Below are positions 26,347 through 34,164 of a DNA stretch of 64,000 nt, piece by piece. The notes under the pieces were generated by a model. It saw only the letters and a program-made list of their open reading frames with translations. It had not been told where the DNA came from and ran no database searches. A program made the position numbers and the translations under genes. Position 1 is the first letter of the stretch. Every line of letters starts with the position of its first letter. Origin of the DNA: Streptomyces sp. NBC_00154. GTDB taxonomy: Bacteria > Actinomycetota > Actinomycetes > Streptomycetales > Streptomycetaceae. The DNA is taken from contig NZ_JAPEMI010000001.1 of the NCBI RefSeq assembly GCF_026342835.1, positions 7,508,501-7,572,500 of the forward strand, written 5' to 3'.

Positions 26347-28422
26347 TCAGGGCCGCGGTCTGGGTCGGGCGATGAGTATGGACACGTCGTCGTGGTCGTC
26401 CGGACCACGCAGTGTTTCCAGGAGCCGGTCGCAGGTTTCTTCCAGGGAAAGGTCGTGGCCGTCGAGTACGCGGAGGAGGAGGTCGAGGCGTTCGTCGATG
26501 GCGTCGCGGCGTGTTTCGACCAAGCCGTCGGTGTAGAGGACCAGTTGATCGCCGGGGCGCAAGGGCACGGTGGTCGTTTCGAAGGGGACGCCGCCGACCC
26601 CGAGGGGTGCACCGGATGGTAGGTCGAGGAGTTCGGGGGGCCCGCCTGCAGGTGTCAGTGCGGGGGGCAGGTGTCCGGCTACGGCGATTCGGCACCGGTC
26701 GCTGTGCGGGTCGTATTCGGCGTAGATGCAGGTGGCGATGTAGGGGTCCAGACCGGCGGTGATCTTGTCGAGGCGTTGCAGTACCTGGGCGGGCGGGAGG
26801 TCGAGGTCGGCCAGGGTCGCGGTGGCGGTGCGCAGGCGGCCCATCGTGGCGGCCGCATCGATGCCGCTGCCCATCACGTCGCCCACGACTAGCGCGGTCT
26901 TGTCCTCCGCGAGGGGGATGACGTCGAACCAGTCGCCACCGACCTCGGTAGAGGTGCCGGCGGGTTGGTAGCGGGTGGCGACCTCCAGATTCTCGGGTGG
27001 CGTCGGCTGGGGCAGCAGGCTGCGCTGGAGCGTCACCGCAGTGTTGCGGACGCTTTGGTGCAGGCGCGCGTTGTCGAGGGACACTGCGGTTCGGCTGGCG
27101 AGCTCATCGGCCAGGGTGACGTCGTCCGCGTTGAAGGGCAGTTGATTGCGGCCGCGCATCAGTCCCAGGACGCCGAGTGCCCGGCCCTGGGCGGCCAGCG
27201 GTATCGCGAGATATGAGTGGATGCCGACACTGGCCAGGACAGCGGCGGCTCCGGCGTCACGGGCGATGCGCGCCAGATCCCACTCGTCCACGCGAGTCAC
27301 CATGATCGGCTGACCGGTCCGTACGCATTGGGTGGGCAGTCGGTCGGCGTCATAGCTGACCGGTTGGTCGGCCGTGCCGGCGGCGCCGCTCGCCTCGGCG
27401 AGGTAGGCGGCCTTCACGGCGAGGGTGCGAAAGAGCGCCGGGCCGCTGTCGGGTGCCGGGGGGCGGCGATCGTCCAGGGCGGAGTCGAGTACGTCTACGA
27501 CCGCGAGGTCGGCGAGCTCGGGCACTGCGACGTCAGCCAGCTCGCGGGCGGTCTGCTTCATGTCCAAGGTGGTACCGATACGGGCGGAGCCCTCGGCGAC
27601 CTGGGCCAGGCGCTGCCGGGCCTGGGCCGCCGCTGTGATCGCGCCGTGCCGATCGGTGACATCCACCACCGACGTGGCGACACCAAGAACCTGACCGTTG
27701 GGGTCCTCCAACCGGTAGACGGAGACAGACCAGGCATGATCGTTGTCAGGGTCGGCCGGGGTGCGGCCAATGGTGTACTTGTCGACCTGAGGGCGTCCGG
27801 TCTCGAGCACCTCTCGGACTGCCGCCTCGGACGCGTCGACACTGACGGAGGGCAGGACCTCGCGGAAGCCCCGGCCGAGGTGGTCCTTGGCAGACAGGCC
27901 GTGCATCCGTTCCATCGCCGGATTGACGGCCACATAGCGCAGATCGGTGTCCAGAACCTCCAGCCCGACCGGCGACTGGGCGATCAGCTGCGTGGACAAC
28001 GCCAAGTCCTGCTCCACCTTGCGCAGCGTCGACGCATCGGTGGCGATACCCAGAGCGTAGAAGTCGCCCTGGTTGTCCGGCAGACGGCTGTAGCGGAATT
28101 CCACCAGCCGCGTACTGCCGTCCTTGTTCCGGACGGGAATGAGCCCGGCCCAGCTCTGGCCGGTCTCCATCGTCTGCTCGCACTTACCGGCCACCAGGTC
28201 CATGTACGGTTCGTGGACCAACAGTTGAGCCGCGTGCCGGCCCAGCACTTCCTGCGCGGAGTAGCCGAACAGCTTCTCGGCCTGCGGGCCCCACAACACG
28301 AACCGTCCGGCCGTATCCAGCGCCACCACCGCCACACCGAGCGTATCCAGCACCCCGCTCGGCAGCTCCAGCCGGAGGTCGGACGAGCCGCTGTCGGCAC
28401 TGAGAGGTCCCGCTTCACTCAT
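26347..28422 (-). CDS. PAS-PAS-GAF-PP2C (SpoIIE/RsbU-type) phosphatase
   Basis: 691 residues from ATG 28422 with AAGGAG upstream. PAS 1 about 25-130 (LFGYSAQEVLGRHA), PAS 2 about 135-255 (LDTDLRYVAVNPAMERMHGL), GAF about 280-445 (IHSYLAIPLAAQGRALGVLG) and PP2C/SpoIIE about 470-688 (GGDWFDVIPL, VGDVMGSGIDAAATMGRLR, LVLYTDGLVE), with the metal-binding Asp residues in place. Such proteins dephosphorylate anti-anti-sigma factors and release alternative sigma factors in response to ligands, light or redox sensed by PAS/GAF. There is no N-terminal kinase-type (HATPase) domain. No anti-sigma gene lies nearby, so the partner is elsewhere. Confidence 0.93.
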   Translation of the reverse strand: MSEAGPLSADSGSSDLRLELPSGVLDTLGVAVVALDTAGRFVLWGPQAEKLFGYSAQEVLGRHAAQLLVHEPYMDLVAGKCEQTMETGQSWAGLIPVRNKDGSTRLVEFRYSRLPDNQGDFYALGIATDASTLRKVEQDLALSTQLIAQSPVGLEVLDTDLRYVAVNPAMERMHGLSAKDHLGRGFREVLPSVSVDASEAAVREVLETGRPQVDKYTIGRTPADPDNDHAWSVSVYRLEDPNGQVLGVATSVVDVTDRHGAITAAAQARQRLAQVAEGSARIGTTLDMKQTARELADVAVPELADLAVVDVLDSALDDRRPPAPDSGPALFRTLAVKAAYLAEASGAAGTADQPVSYDADRLPTQCVRTGQPIMVTRVDEWDLARIARDAGAAAVLASVGIHSYLAIPLAAQGRALGVLGLMRGRNQLPFNADDVTLADELASRTAVSLDNARLHQSVRNTAVTLQRSLLPQPTPPENLEVATRYQPAGTSTEVGGDWFDVIPLAEDKTALVVGDVMGSGIDAAATMGRLRTATATLADLDLPPAQVLQRLDKITAGLDPYIATCIYAEYDPHSDRCRIAVAGHLPPALTPAGGPPELLDLPSGAPLGVGGVPFETTTVPLRPGDQLVLYTDGLVETRRDAIDERLDLLLRVLDGHDLSLEETCDRLLETLRGPDDHDDVSILIARPRPRP

Positions 28423-28659
28423 CCCAGGTGCTCCTTCCACCTGCCAGGGCGACACGCCAGCGCAGGCCCTGGAGCTGCAGTGCTGGGATGTTTTTCGTGC
28501 CTTTCTGGTGCTTCCATAGTCTCCTGAGACGACCGACGACGCACAGCGCCGGGCGAGGACGTGTAGTCACGGGTGTGAGTAGTTGAGGTGCAGGAAGTAG
28601 CGCCGGGATTGATCATGGTCGGTCACCGCAGCAGCCTCCCCGGGCGGGGAGCTTCCGGG

Positions 28660-28884
28660 AATGACCGCTATCTCGACACTGCCGTCGCCCAGCTCCGCGC
28701 CGAGGGCCACGACCTCAAGGACGGGGACGTGGCCCGTCTGTCTCCGCTGTAGGACAGCGACATCAACTTCATGGGTCGCTACCAGTTCGGTTTCGCGGCT
28801 GGTGGGCCGGGCGAGGGGCTGCGGCCCCTGCGTGATCCGGACGCGCCCGAGCTGGACGAGGACGACGACGGAGGGCAGGACTGA
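28660..28884 (+). pseudogene. Tn3-family transposase C-terminal fragment
   Basis: NDRYLDTAVAQLRAEGHDLK then GDVARLSPL, an in-frame TAG at 28750-28752, then INFMGRYQFGF and GLRPLRDPDA: the typical end of Tn3 transposases (YLDxAVxxLRxxG..LSP..HINxLGRYxF..GxLRPLRDP). Only the last 75 codons remain. Confidence 0.8.
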
Positions 28885-28948
28885 AACCGTCAGGAGTCGA
28901 CCCGGGCGTGATGCCGGTGACCTTGACCGTCTTGGCGAACTCACGATT

Positions 28949-29539
28949 TCAGCTACGGACGCGAGGGCGGCGTTCCCCCTCGGTGCTGCTCGCTGTGCTG
29001 GTCAGGATCGCGCTTGCGACAACGTCGAAGAGGTGATCGGCGCGTGGCGCGAGCGAGGGTTGATCGCCGAGCCAGGCGAGCGCCGTTACCAGCGCGAACA
29101 AATCGACGCCATCGATGTCGGTCCGCGCCATGCCCGCGGCCTGGGCGCGGGTGAGGAGCCGCGCACCGGCCGCGCGCAGAGTGACGCACGAAGCGTGGAG
29201 TGCGGACTCGGTGTCTTCGATGGCGGCTGCCATCAGCACGATCGCGCCCCGATACTCAGTTGTCCACGCGACGCAGTCGCGTAGCCACGAAGCGAGAGCG
29301 TCGTCGGGCGAGCTGGACGTTTCGAGGGCGCCTGCCTTAGCGGTCAGCTCGTCGAAGCTCGTGCGGAGCAGGGCATCGAGCAGCGCCTCGCGCGTCGGGA
29401 AGTGACGCAGCAGCGTCGCGAGTCCGACATCGGCCCTGCGCGCGATGTCGCGCAGCGACACGTCGACGCCTTGCTCGGTGATGGCGGTGCCCGCTACTGC
29501 GAGCAGGTGGTCGCGGTTCTTCCTGGCGTCGGCGCGCAT
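28949..29539 (-). CDS. TetR-family regulator
   Basis: 196 residues from ATG 29539 with AGAGGGA upstream. HTH: SLRDIARRADVGLATLLRHFPTREAL (about 28-53). The C-terminal SbtR-like domain (DCVAWTTEYRGAIVLMAAAI) is typical of regulators next to oxidoreductases. It is divergent from the NADP oxidoreductase at 29651; three similar operator half-site pairs lie between. Longer upstream frames are antisense to that gene and rejected. Confidence 0.9.
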   Translation of the reverse strand: MRADARKNRDHLLAVAGTAITEQGVDVSLRDIARRADVGLATLLRHFPTREALLDALLRTSFDELTAKAGALETSSSPDDALASWLRDCVAWTTEYRGAIVLMAAAIEDTESALHASCVTLRAAGARLLTRAQAAGMARTDIDGVDLFALVTALAWLGDQPSLAPRADHLFDVVASAILTSTASSTEGERRPRVRS

Positions 29540-29557
29540 CTGTCCCTCTTGACTATC

Positions 29558-29613
29558 CGGATCAGTGGTCCATATATTCGGATCAGTGGTCCGCTTATGT
29601 GGATCGCTGATCC
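29558..29613. promoter_or_regulatory. Triple operator array
   Basis: CGGATCAGTGGTCC occurs exactly at 29558-29571 and 29579-29592; a related palindrome GGATCGCTGATCC is at 29601-29613. Spacing is about 21 bp (two helical turns). They probably bind the divergent TetR protein cooperatively. Confidence 0.82.
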
Positions 29614-29650
29614 GAATAAGCCTATCCCGCAGCGCGGGCAGGAGAAAACC

Positions 29651-30661
29651 ATGCCGACACACACGATGAGGGCGGTCCGGCTCCATGAGCACGGCGGCCC
29701 AGAAGTTCTGCGTCACGACGAGGTGCCGATTCCCGAGCCGGGGCCGGGTGAGGTGCTCGTTCGCGTGCACGCGGTCGGCGTCAACCCCCCCGACTGGTAC
29801 CTGCGCGACGGGATGTCCAACCTGCCTGTGGAGGTGAGGCCGAAGTTCAGCCTGCCCGCGATCCCGGGGACGGACCTGTCGGGCGTCGTCGAGGCCGTCG
29901 CCGCGGATGTGGACGGCTTCTCCGTCGGTGATGAAGTCTTCGGTCTCCTTCGCTTCCCCGGCTTCGATGGCAGCACCTATGCCGAGTACGTGGCCGCGCC
30001 TGCGTCGGATCTCGCACTCAAGCCGGCCGGCATCGATCACGTGCACGCCGCCGGGGCGCCCATGTCCGGGCTCACCGCGTGGCAGTTCCTGATCGAGGTC
30101 GGACACGATCACCCCTCGGGCTTCCAGGCGGCGCAGCATCGTCCGGTGCCACTCGACGCCCGCAAGACGGTGCTCATCAACGGCGCCGCGGGCGGCGTGG
30201 GGCACTTCGCGCTGCAGCTGGCGAAATGGAAGGGTGCACGTGTCATCGCGGTGGCGTCGGGCGCGCATGAATTGTTCCTGCGCGAGCTCGGCGCCGACGA
30301 GTTCATCGACTACACCAAGAGCCGTCCTGAGGAACTCGTGCACGACGTCGACCTCGTTCTCGACGCCGTCGGCGGCCCCGCCAGCAAACGCTTCCTGCGC
30401 ACGCTCAAGCGCGGCGGCTCCCAGTTCCCCGTGTTCTTCGGCGAATTCGACGAAGAAGAGAACGCGAAGCTGGGCGTGACCGTCACGGGCACCACGGTCC
30501 GCTCGAACGGCGCGCAGCTTGCCGAACTGGCACGCCTGCTCGACGCGGGCACGGTCCGCGTCGCGATCGACAGCACGTTTGCGCTCGCGGATGCTCGAGC
30601 CGCGCACGAACGCGCTGCCCGAGGGCACATCCAGGGCAAGATCGTGCTCACGGTCGCTTAG
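29651..30661 (+). CDS. NADP-dependent alcohol-dehydrogenase/quinone-reductase-like enzyme
   Basis: 336 residues from ATG 29651 with AGGAGAAAA upstream. GroES-like half (MRAVRLHEHGGPEVLRHDEV; HAVGVNPPDWYLRDG; GTDLSGVVEAV) and Rossmann half (INGAAGGVGHFALQLAKWKG; GADEFIDYT). No zinc ligands. It belongs to the zinc-free MDR quinone-oxidoreductase group. Control by the divergent TetR and the operator array is likely. Confidence 0.87.
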   Translation: MPTHTMRAVRLHEHGGPEVLRHDEVPIPEPGPGEVLVRVHAVGVNPPDWYLRDGMSNLPVEVRPKFSLPAIPGTDLSGVVEAVAADVDGFSVGDEVFGLLRFPGFDGSTYAEYVAAPASDLALKPAGIDHVHAAGAPMSGLTAWQFLIEVGHDHPSGFQAAQHRPVPLDARKTVLINGAAGGVGHFALQLAKWKGARVIAVASGAHELFLRELGADEFIDYTKSRPEELVHDVDLVLDAVGGPASKRFLRTLKRGGSQFPVFFGEFDEEENAKLGVTVTGTTVRSNGAQLAELARLLDAGTVRVAIDSTFALADARAAHERAARGHIQGKIVLTVA

Positions 30662-30776
30662 GGACGAGCCGTTTCACCGGCGCGTCCGGCGCTCGTCCGC
30701 GGGGCACCGGTGGCCATCGAGACGCCGATGCGCAGAGCTTGCGGCGCGTCGTCCGGCGACCGGGCGGCCGCGATGC

Positions 30777-30829
30777 TCGCTGCGGCGAACCGAGCGGACC
30801 CGTGCGGTCGGCTCGGTTCGCCGCAGCGA
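30777..30829. terminator. Large hairpin downstream of oxidoreductase
   Basis: Perfect 19-bp arms (30777-30795, 30811-30829) around a 15-base segment that itself pairs GACC with GGTC, giving a nearly continuous stem with one G-G mismatch and a CGTGC loop. It lies 116 bp after the oxidoreductase stop. Confidence 0.7.
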
Positions 30830-31366
30830 GATCGCCGAGACGGTCGCACCACGCCTTCGATCTTCGAGCTCCCGCCGACGACCCGCACGTCATCCCCTTT
30901 GGGCGCAACGCATCCAACGCCACGACATTCTCGGCGGACTGATCCACGAGTGCCGCGGCACTGCCCGACGAGGACGCACCGGCGAAAGGCGCAGGTCAGC
31001 GCCGGTATGGCACTTCTGGCTCCCGGTGCAGATTGTGCCTGTCTGTGGCGTGCCCCGGGGCCCTGCGGCGGAAGAACCCGCCCACTCCGGTATTCCGGAC
31101 CGCCACCCCACCCACTGATACCTTTGCCGCATCCTCCTATTTCACGTTTTCCTTGCACGCAAGCTAAGCGTCGGATAGGTTTTTTCCATCAGGTTGCACA
31201 GCACCGGCCGTCTCCCCGGCCGTCGCAGCTGGCAGACCCGGCCGCCAGGGCAGTACGCACCCCCCAGCCCCGGCCGCCGTGCACCCGTTGAACCAGTGAC
31301 GCACTGGACGCGTGAACACCGGCCTCAAGAAACCGTGAACACGCCTCAAGAAACAAGGACATCCCC
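30830..31366. other. Intergenic, with tandem repeat before VOC gene
   Basis: No supported gene. Near the end, CGTGAACACCGGCCTCAAGA (from 31311) is repeated imperfectly in tandem from 31334 (two bases missing), ending about 12 bp before the VOC start and overlapping its ribosome site region; it may be an operator or slippage product. Confidence 0.5.
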
Positions 31367-31837
31367 ATGGATCTGAAACTCGAAATGATCGTGCTGCCCG
31401 TCTCCGACATCGACCGGACCAAGGCCTTCTACGAGGCGCTGGGATTCCGCCTGGACGTCGACTACACAGCCAGTGACGACTTCCGGGTGGTCCACTTCAC
31501 CCCGCCCGGCTCCGAGTGCTCGATCATCTTCGGCGAGGGAATGACCTCCACCGCCCCCGGCACGATCCAGAGCCTGTACCTCATCGTCACCGACATCGAA
31601 GAGGCCCACGCCGAGCTCACCAGCCGCGGCATCGACGTGAGCGAGGTGTTCCACGACGCCGGAGGGCTGTTCCATGGCCACGAGGACGGGGACGTCACCC
31701 ACCGCGGTCCCGGCCAGGAGCGGCTGGCAGGCCTGCACCCCGAGCGTGCCTCCTACGGCTCCTTCCTCACCTTCAGCGACCCGGACGGCAACGGCTGGGT
31801 GCTCCAGGAAGTGACGCAGCGCCTCCCCGGCCGCTGA
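31367..31837 (+). CDS. VOC-family (glyoxalase/bleomycin-resistance-like) protein
   Basis: 156 residues with two beta-alpha-beta-beta-beta units: VLPVSDIDRTKAFYEALGFR at the N terminus and LIVTDIEEAHAELTSRGIDV mid-protein; FSDPDGNGWVLQEV at the end is the conserved Glu-containing strand of VOC metal-binding proteins. AAGGA precedes the ATG. Members are dioxygenases, isomerases or binding proteins; the reaction is not readable. It may be cotranscribed with the disulfide reductase gene 76 bp on. Confidence 0.85.
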   Translation: MDLKLEMIVLPVSDIDRTKAFYEALGFRLDVDYTASDDFRVVHFTPPGSECSIIFGEGMTSTAPGTIQSLYLIVTDIEEAHAELTSRGIDVSEVFHDAGGLFHGHEDGDVTHRGPGQERLAGLHPERASYGSFLTFSDPDGNGWVLQEVTQRLPGR

Positions 31838-31880
31838 CACCACACCACACCACACCACACCAACCAACCAACCACCCACC
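31838..31880 (+). repeat. CA-rich microsatellite
   Basis: Four to five CACAC-type pentamers followed by CAAC tetramers, entirely G-free on this strand, immediately after the VOC stop codon. Unusual in 70% GC DNA and prone to length change. Confidence 0.75.
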
Positions 31881-31913
31881 TGAGTTGCAGAAGCAGTGAT
31901 GAATGGAGCAGTA

Positions 31914-33353
31914 ATGAACGAGACCACCCGCACCTACGATGTGATTGTCATCGGCGCTGGGCCGGTCGGTGAGAACGTGGCCGAACGTGCCCGCGCTGCC
32001 GGTCTCAGTACCGTGATCGTGGAGCGTGAACTGCTCGGCGGGGAGTGCTCGTTCTGGGCCTGCGACCCCAGCAAGGCGCTGCTGCGCCCGGTGGTGGCGC
32101 GCGCCGACGCACGCCGCATACCCGGACTGGGTCAGGCGGTGGCCGGGCCGCTGGACGTCGAGGCGGTTCTCGCGCACCGCGACAAGATGTCCTCGTACTG
32201 GAAGGACGAGGACCAGGTCGACTGGCTGGACTCGGTCAACGTCGATCTCATCCGCGGCCACGGCCGCCTCACCGGTCCCAAGCAGGTGGCGGTGCAGACT
32301 CCCGACGGTGAGACCGTCGCCCTCACGGCCCGGCATGCGGTGGCCGTCTCCACCGGAACCGGCGCGGCGCTGCCCCCCATCCCGGGCCTGGACACCGTCC
32401 GCCCTTGGACCAGCCGTGAGGCGACCAGTGCGGGCAAGGTCCCCGGCCGTCTGGCCGTGGTCGGCGGCGGTGTGGTGGCCGTCGAGATGGCCACCGCCTG
32501 GCAGGCGCTCGGTTCCCAGGTGACCATGCTGGTCCTCGAGGACGGGCTGCTGCAGCGGATGGAGCCGTTCGCCGGCGAACTGGTCACCGACGGACTGCGC
32601 GAAGCAGGCGTCGACATCCGCTTCAACACCACCGTCACCTCCCTGGCCCGCGAGGGCGGCGAAGACGGCGAGGTGCGGATCACGCTCTCCGACGGCGGGC
32701 AGCTGGCCGCGGACGAGATCCTGTTGGCAACCGGCCGCGCCCCGCAGACCCGCGACGTCGGCCTGGAGACCGTCGGTCTCACCCCCGGCGACTGGCTGAC
32801 CGTCGACGACACCTTCCGCGTCACCGGCGTCGACGGCGGCTGGTTCTACGCCGTCGGCGACGTCAACCGCCGCGCCCTGATGACGCATCAGGGCAAGTAC
32901 CAGGCCCGGATCGCCGGCGCTGTCATCGGGGCCCGCGCCAACGGGGAACCGGTCGACGACACCCGGTGGGGCGCGCATGTCGCCACCGCTGACCACGTGG
33001 CCGTCCCGCAGGTCGTCTTCACCACCCCCGAGGTCGCTTCCGTCGGTCTGACCAGCCGCGAGGCCGAGCAGAGCGGGCGCCGGATCGAGGTGGTGGACTA
33101 CGACCTCGCACACGTTGCGGGCGCCCACCAGTACGGCGAGGACTACCGCGGCCGGGCCCGCATGCTCATCGACACCGACCGCAACACCGTGGTGGGCGTC
33201 ACCTTCGCCGGACCCGGCGTCGGGGAACTGGTGCACTCCGCCACCATCGCCGTCGCCGGCGAGGTACCCATCGACCGGCTCTGGCACGCCGTCCCCGCCT
33301 TCCCCACCCTCGGCGAAATCTGGCTGCGACTGCTGGAAACCCACCGAGGCTGA
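31914..33353 (+). CDS. FAD-dependent pyridine nucleotide-disulfide oxidoreductase
   Basis: 479 residues from ATG 31914 (GGAG seven bases upstream; ATG 31899 and GTG 31896 are alternatives). FAD motif VIGAGPVGENVA near residue 12, redox Cys pair GGECSFWACDPSK near 42-47 (C-x4-C retained, but GGEC replaces GGTC), NAD motif VVGGGVVAVEMA near 182, YAVGDVN near 310 and a dimer domain ending HAVPAFPTLGE. The catalytic His-Glu region has an altered spacing relative to HPT-type enzymes. It is a class-I disulfide reductase relative (lipoamide dehydrogenase/mercuric reductase-like); physiological substrate unknown. Confidence 0.88.
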   Translation: MNETTRTYDVIVIGAGPVGENVAERARAAGLSTVIVERELLGGECSFWACDPSKALLRPVVARADARRIPGLGQAVAGPLDVEAVLAHRDKMSSYWKDEDQVDWLDSVNVDLIRGHGRLTGPKQVAVQTPDGETVALTARHAVAVSTGTGAALPPIPGLDTVRPWTSREATSAGKVPGRLAVVGGGVVAVEMATAWQALGSQVTMLVLEDGLLQRMEPFAGELVTDGLREAGVDIRFNTTVTSLAREGGEDGEVRITLSDGGQLAADEILLATGRAPQTRDVGLETVGLTPGDWLTVDDTFRVTGVDGGWFYAVGDVNRRALMTHQGKYQARIAGAVIGARANGEPVDDTRWGAHVATADHVAVPQVVFTTPEVASVGLTSREAEQSGRRIEVVDYDLAHVAGAHQYGEDYRGRARMLIDTDRNTVVGVTFAGPGVGELVHSATIAVAGEVPIDRLWHAVPAFPTLGEIWLRLLETHRG

Positions 33354-33399
33354 GCTTTGACCCCGCCGTTTCATCCGGGGACGGCAGCTGATGGGGCGA

Positions 33400-33600
33400 A
33401 AACGCGAAAGTGCCTTCCTGACCTGGGACGATGAACCTTGCTGAGGGGTTCTGCCGGTCCAGGCGGAGGGCACTTTCCACGTGCAGACCATCGGATTGCG
33501 TCCCCGGGGACGCCGATGTACCCCGGCCCCGCCCGGACACCGAGATCCCCAGCGCACGACTGTGATCGTTGCGGTCAAAGACCGCTCAGGGTAGTGATCG
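33400..33600 (+). pseudogene. Probable IS remnant (IS1380-like end)
   Basis: GCGAAAGTGCC (about 33405) and GGCACTTTCC (33469-33478) form inverted ends around 50 bp, followed by a GTG frame VQTIGLRPRGR that soon stops. The pattern resembles the left end and first codons of IS1380-type Streptomyces elements. Weak call. Confidence 0.35.
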
Positions 33601-33607
33601 GCTGCCG

Positions 33608-33640
33608 GCCCGGCCCCTCGGCGACACCGAGGGGCCGGGC
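33608..33640. terminator. Perfect GC hairpin
   Basis: 14-bp arms (33608-33621, 33627-33640) around CGACA. Likely terminator within IS debris after the disulfide reductase. Confidence 0.7.
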
Positions 33641-33756
33641 GGAGGCTCCTGACATCGTGGGGAATTACCTGATAGCCGACAGGAGCTGCGGCGCCTGGCC
33701 CGCGAGCATGGCAGCGGACAGGCTCAGCAGGAGGTCGCTCTGGAGGTAATCCGGGA

Positions 33757-33942
33757 CGCCATCCCTGATCTTGGGTGGGAATCCCGGCCTTCAGGCCGGG
33801 CGGGAAACGCATCCTGAGATTCGGAGCCGCGAAGCGGCGTAGTACGGTGCGATCCTGCTTCGGCAGCGGTCAGGGCTTGGCCGTCATGAAACCCCGTGGG
33901 GTCAAGTGAGAAGCCGCCTCGTTTACGAGGGGGAGGAGTCAC
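33757..33942 (+). repeat. 186-bp hairpin-rich element, copy 3
   Basis: One substitution from copy 2 over 186 bp. Begins CGCCATCCC and ends GGAGGAGTCAC. The flanking sequences on both sides are unrelated to those of copies 1 and 2, fixing the element boundaries. No ORF. Confidence 0.87.
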
Positions 33943-34164
33943 AGCGGATGCCCGAGGCGCCCCACGATTCGGGAGACAGCCAGCGCGCCGGACTGTCCGG
34001 CCCCGGCTCGGTCGCCTGTGAGTGCGGCTACGGTTTGTGCGGCATATGGCCTCCGGAGCCCTCCGCGGACAGGACCCGGTCGGGTGTATCCCCCTCCACG
34101 TCGACTGGTGCGCCTCTCCAGTTGGGCATCGCTTCGTGGTGCTGTTTATCCGTTTGGACCCTAG

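Noticed and set aside
27217..28527. 436-codon plus frame over the PAS/GAF phosphatase
   Set aside because: Antisense to an intact multi-domain protein.
28949..30628. 559-codon minus frame joining TetR to antisense of the oxidoreductase
   Set aside because: TetR homology begins only at ATG 29539, which has its own ribosome site; the rest is antisense.
31773..33812. 679-codon minus frame over the disulfide reductase
   Set aside because: Shadow of a clearly recognisable plus-strand enzyme with all motifs intact.
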